From the NCBI RefSeq assembly GCF_042666655.1, contig NZ_JBHTDE010000002.1:1052854-1116853 (forward strand): 64,000 nt of DNA. The letters are read 5' to 3'. This DNA comes from Paracraurococcus sp042666655 (GTDB lineage Bacteria > Pseudomonadota > Alphaproteobacteria > Acetobacterales > Acetobacteraceae). A model generated the notes under the pieces. It ran no database searches and was not told where the DNA came from. It saw nothing but the letters and a program-made list of their open reading frames with translations. This document shows positions 24,608-33,427 of the stretch, in pieces; within the stretch, counting starts at the first letter, position 1; each line of letters opens with the position of its first letter. Position numbers and translations under genes: made by a program.

Positions 24608-26929
24608 TCAGCGAATCGTGGCGATCGCATCGCCGATGATGCGCGGCAGGCTGGCCGTCACCAGCGCCTCGTCCGCCCCGTCCGCGGCGACGCCGATGAA
24701 GTACCAGGGATGGCCCAGGTCGTCCCAGCTCTCCAGCCGGAACGGCCGGCCGAACAGGTCGAACAGCCGGTATCCCAGCCCGGTGAAGTAGCTGAAATAC
24801 TCATGGCGGTCATAGCCATAGGCATCTGCCGCATCCTGCCGGGAATTCTCGAAGACGATCACCGGCCGGGACACGGCCAGGGCCCGCTCGGCGCCCTGCA
24901 GCGCGCGGAATTCGCCACCCTCCAGGTCCAGCTTGATGAAGCGCCAGGGCTGGCTGGCCCCCTCCAGCAGCCCCTCCAGCCGCACGGTCTGCACCGACAG
25001 CTTCTGCTCATCCGGCTGGAAGGGGTAGTCGCGCGCCTGCAGGCCGCTGTAGCCATCGGCGTTGCGGATCCAGTGGAATTCCGCCGTGCCCTCGCGGTCC
25101 GACAGCGCGACCTGGTGCAGTTCGAGCTGCGGCAGGCCGCGCTCCACCGCGCCGGCGCGGAGCGCGTCCGCCAGCACCGGGATCGGCTCGATCGACAGCA
25201 GCCGCCCGGCGGGGCCGACCCGGGCTGCCATTGGATAGCTGTGCAGGCCGTGGTTGGCGCCGGCATCCACCGCCAGGTCGCCGGGCCGCAGCACGGCGCC
25301 GTAGAGCCCGGCGATGATATCCTCGAACAGGTTGTGGCTCTCCTGCAGGGCGAAGAGCCGGGCGGTGTCGACGATGCTGCCGTCGGCGGTGCGCACCGGC
25401 GGCAGGGCGGGCCGCGGCGGCGCCGGGGATGCGGCCGGGGCGGCGGTCGCCGGCTGCCACGCCGTCGGCGTCACGCCGGGCCCTGGCTTGCGGAACAGGA
25501 AGAAGGTGTCGTCCTCCCGGTCCGTCATGTCGAAGCCGAGCGCGCGCAGCCCCGCGGCGAGGGCCGCCCGGTCGATGTCCTGCGGCGGGTACCAGGCGCG
25601 GAAGGTCTCCGCCACCTGCACGACGAAGCCGGCGGCCTCGGCCATGGCGATGACATCGGCCGGGGCATATTCCCGCACATGCGGCGGGTAGTTGAAGGCA
25701 TGCCGCCGGCGCAGCAGGTGGCCGATGGATTCGAGCGAGGTGATGTTCGGCGTGGTCAGCACCAGGCAGCCGCCCGGGCGGAGGATCCGCAGGCTCTCCC
25801 GCAGCAGGTTGACCGCGCCTGACTTCAGGAAGGTCCGCAGCTCGCCCGGGGAGGCGGCGGCGGCATGCGCGTCGTTGAGGTGCTGCAGCACCTCCAGCGC
25901 CAGGATGGCGTCGGCGGAGTCGTCGAGCGCCGCGAAGGGGAAGCGCAGGTCGCCCTCGATCGGCCGCAGCACTGCGCCGCGCTGCTCCTCGACAAAGCGG
26001 CCGATACTCGAGAGTCCGCCCAGCTCGACCACCTCGCGCGCCGGCATCAGGGCCGGCGCGGCACGCTTCCAGGTCTCCAGGTAGCGCCGCCGATGGGTGT
26101 CCAGGTATTCGTCGCGCGGCTCGGCCGCGAGCCAGGGCTCGAAATCGGCCAGGCCCGGATCGGCGGCGCGGTGCGCCGCCTCCTGCAGGATGCGGCCGAG
26201 TTCGGCCTGGAGCGTCGCCTCGGCCTCGCTGCCGGCGACGACGGCGATGCCGTACCAGGGGATGTCCGGCCGCTGCCAGTCGGCAGGACCGAAGGGCCGG
26301 CCGAACAGGTCGAGCACGCGGTAGCCGAGCCCGGCGAAGGCGGCGAAGAAGGCCGCCGGGTCGTAGCCATAGGCGGCGGCGGCGGCGGCGCGGGAATTCT
26401 GGAACACCAGCAACGGGCGATGCCTGGCGATGGTCGCGACGCCGCCCCAGAGCGCCGGCAGCTCGCCGCCCTGCAGGTCGAGCTTGGCATAGCGCCAGCG
26501 CCGCTGCTCCCCGGCCAGCAGGGTGTCGATCGTGGTGCAGGGCACCGGGGTCAGCGCGGTGTCGGGCGCCATCGGGTAGGGGCGGGGCCGCAGCCCGCTA
26601 TAGGCATCGCCGTTCCGCACCCAGTGGAATTCCCGCTCGCCCGCCCTGTCGGCGAGCGCCACGGCGTGCACCTTGAGCTGCGGCAACTGCCGCAGCCGGG
26701 CATCCCGCTCAAGCCGTTCGGCCAGCCAGCCGATCGGCTCGCAGGCCAGGACGCGGCCGGCGGAGCCGACGCGTTGCGCCATGGCCAGGGAATCGCGCCC
26801 GCGGCCGGCGCCGCCGTCCAGCGCCAGGTCGCCCGGCTGCAGGACGGCGCGGGACAGGCGGAGGATGATGTCCTCATAGGCTTCCGCATTGCCCAGGATG
26901 GAGGAGAGGCCGGGAATCGTCTGGTCCAT
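24608..26929 (-). CDS. Triple-domain methyltransferase: FkbM - class I MTase - FkbM
   Basis: A 773-residue protein with three apparent methyltransferase modules. Residues about 18-240 form an FkbM-like domain (LQPGDLALDGGAGRGRDSL, WRYAKLDLQGGE). The middle, about 265-475, has EVVELGGLSSIGRF, an ALEVLQHLND stretch and LRPGGCLVLTTPNITSLES, like Methyltransf_11/23 enzymes. Residues about 525-773 form a second FkbM domain (LRPGDLAVDAGANHG, WRFIKLDLEGGEF). The two FkbM parts are clearly duplicated, including the shared tail GLGYRxxDLFGRPF. A proline/alanine linker precedes the last domain. The first copy has DGGAGRG where the last has DAGANHG. Start at 26929 follows GAGGTAAGCGAGGGC. Likely acts on glycans or glycolipids; substrate unknown. 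Confidence 0.8.
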   Translation of the reverse strand: MDQTIPGLSSILGNAEAYEDIILRLSRAVLQPGDLALDGGAGRGRDSLAMAQRVGSAGRVLACEPIGWLAERLERDARLRQLPQLKVHAVALADRAGEREFHWVRNGDAYSGLRPRPYPMAPDTALTPVPCTTIDTLLAGEQRRWRYAKLDLQGGELPALWGGVATIARHRPLLVFQNSRAAAAAAYGYDPAAFFAAFAGLGYRVLDLFGRPFGPADWQRPDIPWYGIAVVAGSEAEATLQAELGRILQEAAHRAADPGLADFEPWLAAEPRDEYLDTHRRRYLETWKRAAPALMPAREVVELGGLSSIGRFVEEQRGAVLRPIEGDLRFPFAALDDSADAILALEVLQHLNDAHAAAASPGELRTFLKSGAVNLLRESLRILRPGGCLVLTTPNITSLESIGHLLRRRHAFNYPPHVREYAPADVIAMAEAAGFVVQVAETFRAWYPPQDIDRAALAAGLRALGFDMTDREDDTFFLFRKPGPGVTPTAWQPATAAPAASPAPPRPALPPVRTADGSIVDTARLFALQESHNLFEDIIAGLYGAVLRPGDLAVDAGANHGLHSYPMAARVGPAGRLLSIEPIPVLADALRAGAVERGLPQLELHQVALSDREGTAEFHWIRNADGYSGLQARDYPFQPDEQKLSVQTVRLEGLLEGASQPWRFIKLDLEGGEFRALQGAERALAVSRPVIVFENSRQDAADAYGYDRHEYFSYFTGLGYRLFDLFGRPFRLESWDDLGHPWYFIGVAADGADEALVTASLPRIIGDAIATIR

Positions 26930-27065
26930 GCCCTCGCTTACCTCATAGGCCTTGGGCCGCGACAGCACCTGGCTGTTCGATACGCAGCACGTTCAATGCG
27001 CCTGGGGGATAGCAGAGGCCCCAGACCTTGACGAGTTGGCCCGGCGGCGGTCCTGGCGCCGGGCC

Positions 27066-27578
27066 TCACTGATCCAGGATGATGCGGCTGCCGCCGGCTT
27101 CCTGGGCCGCCGCCAGCGCCGCCCGCGCGCGGTCCATGAGCGCCTGGGCCGAACTGCCCGGACCGTGGCCGAGCGCCAGGCCGAGACTGCAGCGTAGCGC
27201 TATGGGCCCCTGGGGCGTTGCCAGCGGGGCTGTCTCCAGCATCCGCTGCAGCCGCTCCGCGGTGCTGCGCGCCTGGGTGGTCAGGGCTTCCGGGATGCAG
27301 ATGCAGAAGCCCTCCGGCAACCGGCCGACCAGGTCATGGGCCCGGAGCCCGCCCCTCAGCCGATCGGCGATGGCGAGCAGCGCGGCGTCGCCGATCTCCG
27401 GCCCATGCCGGGCGGTAAGGCTTCCGAGCCCGTCGATGCCGATGGCGAGCAGCGCGACCCGCGGCCCCTGCGGCTCGGAAAGGTCGAGTGCGGCTTCGAG
27501 GAAACGGTGCATCGCCGGCAGCGTCGCGGTGCCGGTCAGGGCATCGCGCTGATCGCGCCGGTTCCGATCGGTCATCAT
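27066..27578 (-). CDS. Degenerate GGDEF-domain protein
   Basis: About 170 residues with the GGDEF fold order: DALTGTATLPAMHRFL at the start, VALLAIGIDGLGSLTARHGPEIGDAAL in the middle and a final RAALAAAQEAGGSRIIL helix-strand. The signature position that should read R-Y/L-G-G-D-E-F is RLPEGFCICIPE, so the catalytic GGDEF residues are missing and diguanylate cyclase activity is unlikely. It lacks any sensory domain or membrane segment. It may bind c-di-GMP or GTP, or be decaying. The start (ATG at 27578 or 27575) lies downstream of the tRNA-Ser gene; longer frames would run through the tRNA and were rejected. Confidence 0.7.
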   Translation of the reverse strand: MMTDRNRRDQRDALTGTATLPAMHRFLEAALDLSEPQGPRVALLAIGIDGLGSLTARHGPEIGDAALLAIADRLRGGLRAHDLVGRLPEGFCICIPEALTTQARSTAERLQRMLETAPLATPQGPIALRCSLGLALGHGPGSSAQALMDRARAALAAAQEAGGSRIILDQ

Positions 27579-27671
27579 CCGTGCGGCCCAAACTGTTCCT
27601 GAACCGCATGAAGCGCGGCGGGATTGCCGGATCATTAAGCCAGGCGAAGCGCTCAATCCTGAAATCTTATC

Positions 27672-27761
27672 TGGCGGATGGGGTGGGATTCGAACCCACG
27701 GTGCGGTTGCCCGCACGCCAGTTTTCAAGACTGGAGCCATAGACCGCTCGGCCACCCATCC
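27672..27761 (-). tRNA. tRNA-Ser (anticodon UGA)
   Basis: On the minus strand a 90-nt cloverleaf starts GGATGGG and ends CCCATCCGCCA with encoded CCA. The acceptor stem pairs GGATGGG with CCCATCC perfectly; the anticodon arm is CCAGT-CTTGAAA-ACTGG with anticodon TGA, reading UCA serine codons. A long variable arm (CGTGCGGGCAACCGCACC) and GGTTCGAATCC T-loop are typical of class II serine tRNA. It lies between the MmgE/PrpD gene and the degenerate GGDEF gene, in the same direction as both. Confidence 0.95.
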
Positions 27762-27824
27762 AGCGGCCGCAAGCTAGCCTGCGGCACCCCGCGCCGGAAG
27801 GCACCCCGGCGGCATTCCTGCGGG

Positions 27825-29225
27825 CTATTCCCCGGCCAGCCGCGCCGCCATCATCGGCGCGCCGAGCCGCATCACCCCGTTCACGTCCGCCGCCTTGTCG
27901 AGATTGACCACCGCATCGGCCAGCAGCGCCGCCCGGTCGGCGCCCAGCACCGCATCGGCCAGGCCGTGGAACTTGGCCCGCAGCTCCGCCTCGGTGAGGA
28001 AATTCTCCGGCTCGCCCTTGGCCACCTTCACCAGCCGGACATGGTCCTGGCCGCGGGCGCGGACCGTCAGCTTGCCCGACATGTAGGTCGGGAACAGCGC
28101 CTCTACCTCCGGGTCCTCGACGCAATTCACCTTGGGCAGCAGCGCGCGCACCTGCGGGTCCTGCAGATGGGCGTAGCTGTCCCAGCCCATGTGGCCGAAG
28201 ACAAGGCCGCAGCTGACCACGAAGGGGCCGCTGAACTGGCCGTCCACCACGTTCTGCGGGTTCTGCTTGTAGGCCAGCGGCGCGCCGACCAGCAGCATGC
28301 CCTTGTTGGGCAGGCCCATGGTGATGCTCTCGATCTCCTCCGGCTTCAGGCCGAGCTCGGCGCGCAGCGCGATCGCCGCATCCACCGCGGCATGGCCGTA
28401 GCGGCAGGACGGGTAGGGCTTCACCGCCGTCTGCATCAGCTCGAACTCGGTGCCCAGCCCCTGCAGCGCGCGCTCGGGGATCGGGTTCGGCGCATAGGCG
28501 CGGAGGAACCCGGCCTTGCCCTCGAAGGCCTCGGCCGCGCCACGGAAGCCCTCGCGCGCCAGCGTGGCCGAGGCCAGACCGTTCATCGCCGACCAGCCGA
28601 CCTGGAAGCGCTTGGTCCAGGCGCCGTTGGCAAGGAATTGCAGGCTGCCGGCGGCGGTGCTCAGGGCGATGCCGAAGGCGTCCTGCATCCCCTTGGCGTC
28701 CAGCCCGAAGACCCGGGCCGCGGCGGCGGCCGCGCCGAAGGCGCCGCAGGTCGCGGTCGGGTGGTAGCCGCGGTCGTAGTGGTCGCCGCCGGGCAGGGCG
28801 ACGGCCAGCCGGCAGGTGACCTCGTAGCCGGCGACGATGGCGGACAGCACGGTGTGGCCGCTGGCGCCCACCATCTCGGCCGCGGCCAGTGCCGCGGGGA
28901 TCACCGGGGCGCCCGGATGCAGCGTGCCGGCCGCATGGGTGTCGTCGAAGTCGAGGCTATGGGCCAGCGCGCCGTTCAGGAAGGCCGCCCCCGCCGGGGT
29001 GTAGCGGGCGGAATCGCCCAGCACGGCCGAGCCGCCGGCCGCCAGGCCCAGTGCCCGGGCGGCTGCCAGCAGCGCCGGCGTGGATTCCGCGTCGTGCCGG
29101 CCGCGGACGATGTTGCCGACCAGGTCGAGCACCAGGAAGCGGGTGCGCTCCTGCACCTCGGGCGGCAGGGTGGCGAAGTCGAGGCTGGCGCAGTAGGCGG
29201 CGAGCTCGGCGGTGACGGCGGGCAT
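27825..29225 (-). CDS. MmgE/PrpD family protein
   Basis: A 466-residue member of the MmgE/PrpD family (2-methylcitrate dehydratase, cis-aconitate decarboxylase and relatives). Recognisable parts are ALAHSLDFDDTHAAGTLHPG around residues 85-104 (conserved D-x-D-D/H-x-x-x-x-x-x-H-P-G), the YHPTATCGAFGAAAAAARV block and KPYPSCRYGHAAVDAA. True PrpD acts in propionate breakdown with PrpB/PrpC, but none of those genes is near, so the substrate is open; many such isolated copies handle other tricarboxylates. The tRNA-Ser gene follows 63 bp downstream. Confidence 0.85.
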   Translation of the reverse strand: MPAVTAELAAYCASLDFATLPPEVQERTRFLVLDLVGNIVRGRHDAESTPALLAAARALGLAAGGSAVLGDSARYTPAGAAFLNGALAHSLDFDDTHAAGTLHPGAPVIPAALAAAEMVGASGHTVLSAIVAGYEVTCRLAVALPGGDHYDRGYHPTATCGAFGAAAAAARVFGLDAKGMQDAFGIALSTAAGSLQFLANGAWTKRFQVGWSAMNGLASATLAREGFRGAAEAFEGKAGFLRAYAPNPIPERALQGLGTEFELMQTAVKPYPSCRYGHAAVDAAIALRAELGLKPEEIESITMGLPNKGMLLVGAPLAYKQNPQNVVDGQFSGPFVVSCGLVFGHMGWDSYAHLQDPQVRALLPKVNCVEDPEVEALFPTYMSGKLTVRARGQDHVRLVKVAKGEPENFLTEAELRAKFHGLADAVLGADRAALLADAVVNLDKAADVNGVMRLGAPMMAARLAGE

Positions 29226-29384
29226 GGACGTGCTCCCAAGGATTGCGATGATCCTAGGATGCGCGGCGCGCCCGGCCAAGCCGGGACGTCGGTCGCTTGG
29301 CCAGGGCCCGCCGACGCCGAGGATCGCCGGGCCGCCATGCCATTCGCGTTGCGGTGGCCCGGCCCGCATGGCATTGCCGCGTCC

Positions 29385-30362
29385 ATGCTCGTACGGCGCA
29401 CAGTTCTCGGCGGAGTCGCGGCGCTTGCCGCCGTTCCCGTCATCATCCCGCTTGCTCGGGCCCAGTCCGGTTTCGACGCCTTCCTCGAAGGCGTCCGGGC
29501 CGAGGCACGGCGTGGCGGCATCTCCGCCGCCACCCTGCAGCGGGCCTTCGCCGGCCTGAAGCCGAACCAGCGGGTCATCGAGCTGGACCGGCGCCAGGCC
29601 GAAGGCTTCCTGACCTGGGAGGAATACCGCGACCGCATCATGGTGAACCCGACGCGGATCGCCAACGGACAGCGCAATTACAACGACAGCCGCAGCCTGT
29701 TGCAGGCGATCGAGACCCGCTTCCGCGTCTCGCCGCGCGTCGTCGTGGCGATCTGGGGCGTCGAGACCAATTTCGGCAACAATACCGGCGGCTTCGGGGT
29801 GGTCGAAGCCCTGGCGACCCTGGCCTGGGAAGGCCGCCGGGCCGCGTATTTCAGGAAGGAGCTGCTCGCCGCGCTGCGGGTGCTCGACGGCGGCCATATC
29901 GCGCCGGGGCGGATGACCGGGTCCTGGGCCGGCGCTATGGGCCAGCCGCAGTTCATGCCGACGAATTTCGAGCGCATGGCGGTCGACTTCGACGGCGACG
30001 GGCGACGCGACATCTGGGACAGCCGGGCCGACGCGCTGGCCTCGATCGCCCACTACTTCCAGAAATCCGGTTGGCGCGAAGGCGAGCCCTGGGGCCGCGC
30101 GGTCCGGCCACCCGCCGGCTTCAGCCTGGACGACGCCGACACCGAGACCAAGCGCAGCCTGCGTGACTGGGGCCGCTTGGGCTTCCGCGCCGAGGATGGC
30201 GGGCCGCTGCCGGCCTCCGAGCTGGAAGCGACGATCGTGCGGCCGAACCGCGGCAGCGGCCAGGTCTTCCTCGGCCACCACAACCTGCGGGTCATCCGGC
30301 GCTACAACCCGCCGGTGAATTACGGCCTGGCCGTCGGCCTGTTGTCCGACCGCTTCGGATGA
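29385..30362 (+). CDS. Lytic murein transglycosylase (MltB/SLT_2 type)
   Basis: A 325-residue periplasmic peptidoglycan-cleaving enzyme. The N-terminus MLVRRTVLGGVAALAAVPVI to ARAQS is a twin-arginine-like export signal. The SLT_2 domain contains the catalytic Glu in VVVAIWGVETNFGNNTGGF near residue 125 and the following AMGQPQFMPTNFERMAVDFD block (A-x-G-x-x-Q-F-M-P). It cuts between MurNAc and GlcNAc producing anhydro ends. It overlaps rlpA by ATGA, so two transglycosylase-type proteins are made together, probably for cell-wall remodelling at division. Confidence 0.88.
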   Translation: MLVRRTVLGGVAALAAVPVIIPLARAQSGFDAFLEGVRAEARRGGISAATLQRAFAGLKPNQRVIELDRRQAEGFLTWEEYRDRIMVNPTRIANGQRNYNDSRSLLQAIETRFRVSPRVVVAIWGVETNFGNNTGGFGVVEALATLAWEGRRAAYFRKELLAALRVLDGGHIAPGRMTGSWAGAMGQPQFMPTNFERMAVDFDGDGRRDIWDSRADALASIAHYFQKSGWREGEPWGRAVRPPAGFSLDDADTETKRSLRDWGRLGFRAEDGGPLPASELEATIVRPNRGSGQVFLGHHNLRVIRRYNPPVNYGLAVGLLSDRFG

Positions 30363-31252
30363 GGCGGCTCCGCCGGGCGGTGCTGGCCGGCGGGCTGGCG
30401 CTGGCCGCCTGCACCCCTGCGCCGGCGCCGCAGCCCGACGGCCGCTACATGCTGGGCGAGCCCTATTCCCTCGGCGGGCTCTGGTCCTACCCGAAGGAGG
30501 AATTCGGCCGCATCGAGACCGGCCTCGCCGCCGTGCTGCCGGATGCGCGCGCCGGCCGCCGCACCGCCAACGGCGAGATCTTCGACCCCGCCCGGCTGGT
30601 CGGCGCGCACCGCACATTGCAACTGCCGGCCATCGTCACCGTCTTAAACCTGGAGAACGGGCGCGAATTGCAGGTCCGGGTCAACGACCGCGGCCCGGTG
30701 CAGCCCGGCCGGGTCATCGGCCTGTCGGCCCGCGCCGCGGCGCTGCTCGGCATCCCCGGCGGCGGCACCGCCCAGGTCCGCGTCACCGTGGACGATGCGC
30801 CGAGCCGCGCCCTGGCCCGCAGCCTGCCCACCGATGAGCGGGGCGGCGCCCAGGTGGAGGCGGCACCGGCGGCAACCGTCGAGCGGGAGACCCTGGCGCC
30901 GCTCCCCGGCGCCCGCCAGTCCGAGCGGGTGCGCGCGGCGCCGGCCGGCCGCAGCGCCGCGACCGTGGTGGATGCAGCCGCCGAATTGCCACCCAACCCG
31001 CTGCCCGAGACGCTGCGGCAACGTCATCCCATGCCCGGCGGGCTGCAGGTGGAAGCCGGGACATTCTTCCGCCGCGACCTGGCGCTGCGCCAGGCCCAGC
31101 GCATCGGCGCCCGGGTCGAGCCCTTCGGCCAGGGCCGCCAGCCGCAATACCGCGTCCGGCTCGGCCCCTATCCGGATGCCGCCAGCGCCGACCGGGCGGT
31201 TGCCGCGGTGCTGGCGGCCGGCCTGCCGGAGGTTAAGCTGCTGGTCGAATGA
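30359..31252 (+). CDS. rlpA: RlpA-family septal ring lytic transglycosylase with SPOR domain
   Basis: A 297-residue lipoprotein: RRAVLAGGLALAACTP carries a lipobox (LAAC) at about residue 19. The double-psi beta-barrel RlpA domain has GLAAVLPDARAGRRTANGE, with the T-A-N-G-E motif, and VNDRGP. The C-terminal about 75 residues (LQVEAGTFFRRDLALRQAQR to the end) form a SPOR-type peptidoglycan-binding repeat that targets denuded glycan at the septum. An alanine-rich linker joins them. Translationally coupled to the MltB-type gene; a D-Ala-D-Ala carboxypeptidase gene follows 77 bp later, making a cell-wall cluster. Confidence 0.87.
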   Translation: MRRLRRAVLAGGLALAACTPAPAPQPDGRYMLGEPYSLGGLWSYPKEEFGRIETGLAAVLPDARAGRRTANGEIFDPARLVGAHRTLQLPAIVTVLNLENGRELQVRVNDRGPVQPGRVIGLSARAAALLGIPGGGTAQVRVTVDDAPSRALARSLPTDERGGAQVEAAPAATVERETLAPLPGARQSERVRAAPAGRSAATVVDAAAELPPNPLPETLRQRHPMPGGLQVEAGTFFRRDLALRQAQRIGARVEPFGQGRQPQYRVRLGPYPDAASADRAVAAVLAAGLPEVKLLVE

Positions 31253-31329
31253 GGCCGCACAACCGCTTGAAGCGGGTCACCAGAACCGCGTATGCGGGGG
31301 GAGCGAAGCCCGCCGGAGTCCTCCCCGCC

Positions 31330-32577
31330 ATGTCGTCCCGCGCCGAACCCAAGGGCGCCTCCCGCCGCGCCGTCCTGCTCCCCGCGGCGGCGGCGCTCGC
31401 CGCCGGCACCTTGCCGCTGCCGGCCCTGGCGCAGCAGCGCCCCCAGGCGGGTGGCCGCAATGCCGCCCGCAGCCCGGCGCCGCCGCCCGGCTCGCCGGCG
31501 ACCACGCCGCTTGGCCCGGTCGATACCATCGCCCGCCAGGCGCTGATCATCGACTACGACACCGAGGCCGTGCTGCTGGAGAAGAACGCCGACGAGCGGA
31601 TGCCGCCGTCCTCGATGTCGAAGCTGATGACCATGTACGTGGTCTTCGACATGCTGAAGAAGGGCCGGCTCAAGCTCGACCAGGAATTGCCGGTCAGCGA
31701 GCGGGCCTGGCGCATGGGCGGCAGCAAGATGTTCGTCCAGATCGGCAACCAGGTGCCGGTCGAGGCCCTGATGCGCGGCGTGGTCGTGCAGTCCGGCAAC
31801 GATGCCTGCGTGGTCTTCGCCGAGGCGATCAGCGGGTCGGAGAGCCAGTTCGCCGAGTTGCTGAACCAGGAGGCGAAGCGGATCGGCCTGAAGGACAGCA
31901 ACTTCCGCAACGCCACCGGCTGGCCTGACCCCGAGCACCGGATGACGGCGCGCGACCTGGGCCGGCTGGGGAAGCGGATCATCGCCGACTTCCCCGAATA
32001 CTACAAGGTCTACAACGAGCGCAGCTTCACCTGGAACGGCATCAGCCAGGACAACCGCAACCCCGCCTTGGCCCGGGTTCCCGGCGCCGACGGGCTGAAG
32101 ACCGGCCATACCGAGGAGGCCGGCTACGGCCTGACCGCCAGCGCGAAACGCGGCGACCGCCGGCTGATCCTGGTGATGAACGGCCTGCCCAGCATGAAGG
32201 CGCGGGCCGAGGAGAGCGAGCGGCTGCTGGAATGGGGCTTCCGCGAATTCGAGAACGTGGTGCTGTTCAAGGCCGCCGAGGTGGTCGAGGAGGTGCCGGT
32301 GCATCTCGGCACCAGCCGCCATGTGCCGCTGGTCGGCGGCCAGGACATGGTGGTGACCCTGCCGCGCAGCTGGCGCAACAAGCTGCAGGCCAGGCTGCAA
32401 TACGCCGCCCCGGTCGAGGCGCCGGTGCTGAAGGGCCAGGAACTCGGCAAGCTGCTGGTCTCCGGCCAGGGCGTGCCCAACCTGGAACTGCCGCTGCTGG
32501 CGGGCGCCGATGTCGAGCGGCTCGGCCTGCTGCCGCGCATCCCGGCGGTCATCGGCTCCTGGTTCGCGGGCAGCTGA
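31330..32577 (+). CDS. dacA: D-alanyl-D-alanine carboxypeptidase (PBP5/6 type)
   Basis: A 415-residue low-molecular-weight penicillin-binding protein, peptidase S11 family. All three active-site motifs are visible: S95-x-x-K98 in PPSSMSKLM, SGN in VVQSGNDACV, and KTG in DGLKTGHTEEAGY. The N-terminus SRRAVLLPAAAALAAG to ALAQ is an export signal, and a C-terminal PBP5_C beta domain with a hydrophobic end follows. It trims the terminal D-Ala of pentapeptides in the periplasm. The start at 31330 keeps the signal peptide near the N-terminus; longer upstream frames add no conserved residues. Its stop overlaps the tmk start (TGATG). Confidence 0.92.
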   Translation: MSSRAEPKGASRRAVLLPAAAALAAGTLPLPALAQQRPQAGGRNAARSPAPPPGSPATTPLGPVDTIARQALIIDYDTEAVLLEKNADERMPPSSMSKLMTMYVVFDMLKKGRLKLDQELPVSERAWRMGGSKMFVQIGNQVPVEALMRGVVVQSGNDACVVFAEAISGSESQFAELLNQEAKRIGLKDSNFRNATGWPDPEHRMTARDLGRLGKRIIADFPEYYKVYNERSFTWNGISQDNRNPALARVPGADGLKTGHTEEAGYGLTASAKRGDRRLILVMNGLPSMKARAEESERLLEWGFREFENVVLFKAAEVVEEVPVHLGTSRHVPLVGGQDMVVTLPRSWRNKLQARLQYAAPVEAPVLKGQELGKLLVSGQGVPNLELPLLAGADVERLGLLPRIPAVIGSWFAGS

Positions 32578-33209
32578 TGGCACGCGGCCGCTTCATCACG
32601 CTGGAAGGCGGCGAGGGGGCGGGCAAGTCCACCCAGGCGCGGTTGCTGGAAGCGGCGCTGGTCGCCGCCGGCCATCGCGTGGTGCGGACGCGGGAGCCGG
32701 GCGGTGCCGCGGGCGCCGAGGCGATCCGCGGCGTGCTGCTGGGGCCCAAGGGGGACGACATGCCCTGGGACGGGGTGGCGGAATGCATGCTGCATTTCGC
32801 CGCGCGGCGGGAACACGTGATGCGGACCATCCGCCCGGCGCTTCACGCCGGCGCCTGGGTGATCTCCGACCGCTTCGCCGACAGCACCATGGCCTACCAG
32901 GTCTACGGCCAGGGCGTGCCGCGCGGGGTCTTCGACGCGCTGGCCGCGGTCGCGCTGGAAGGCCTGGCGCCCGACCTGACCCTCGTGCTGGATATCGGCC
33001 CGGCCGAGGGACTGGCCCGCGCCGCCGCCCGGGGCGAGACCAACCGCTACGAAGCCCTGGACCCGTCCTTCCACGAACGGGTCCGCGCCGGCTTCCGCGC
33101 CATCGCCGCGGCCGAGCCGGCGCGCTGCGCGGTGGTGGACGCGACCGCGGCGCCGGAGGGTGTGGCGGCCGAGATCCTGCGGCTGGTGCGGGCGCGGCTC
33201 GGCGCGTGA
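32577..33209 (+). CDS. tmk: Thymidylate kinase
   Basis: A 210-residue dTMP kinase converting dTMP to dTDP. P-loop FITLEGGEGAGKSTQARLL is at residues about 6-24, the substrate-binding RTREPGG (DR/E-P-G motif) near residue 37, and SDRFADSTMAYQ, the family D-R-F/Y motif, near residue 97; the LID region EGLARAAARG has arginines as in type II (E. coli-like) or mixed enzymes. The ATG overlaps the dacA stop. It is followed by two tiny genes and holB; tmk-holB is a common pair. Confidence 0.93.
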   Translation: MARGRFITLEGGEGAGKSTQARLLEAALVAAGHRVVRTREPGGAAGAEAIRGVLLGPKGDDMPWDGVAECMLHFAARREHVMRTIRPALHAGAWVISDRFADSTMAYQVYGQGVPRGVFDALAAVALEGLAPDLTLVLDIGPAEGLARAAARGETNRYEALDPSFHERVRAGFRAIAAAEPARCAVVDATAAPEGVAAEILRLVRARLGA

Positions 33210-33427
33210 GCCTGGGCGAGGTCGAGCAGGTCAAGCTCCGGGCGAACGCGATCGACCGCGCCTCGACCGCGGCGCTCAATGCCGGCGTGATCCTGCCGCT
33301 GGCCGGGCTGACCCTGTTGCCGGGCCGGATTGCCGTGGCGGATGTGGTCGCCAATGCCTATATCTGGGGTGCGGCGGCCTATGCGCTGCATGTCATGGCC
33401 CGACGAACGCTGCGGAGGCTGGAATGA
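33206..33427 (+). CDS. Small membrane-associated hypothetical protein
   Basis: A 73-residue protein starting at a GTG that overlaps the tmk stop (GTGA). It has a polar N-terminus (MSLGEVEQVKLRANAIDRA) and two moderately hydrophobic stretches at residues about 28-43 and 47-63, so it may be a small two-helix membrane protein, ending in a basic RRTLRRLE tail. No family recognised. The exact four-base overlaps at both ends and GC-rich third positions argue that it is translated. Its place between tmk and holB does not by itself indicate function. Confidence 0.55.
   Translation: MSLGEVEQVKLRANAIDRASTAALNAGVILPLAGLTLLPGRIAVADVVANAYIWGAAAYALHVMARRTLRRLE

Noticed and set aside
27672..27761. tRNA-Ser as an integration site for the glycan region
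   Set aside because: No second copy of the tRNA 3' end was seen by eye between 21 and 27 kb and no integrase gene is present, so an attachment-site interpretation is not supported.
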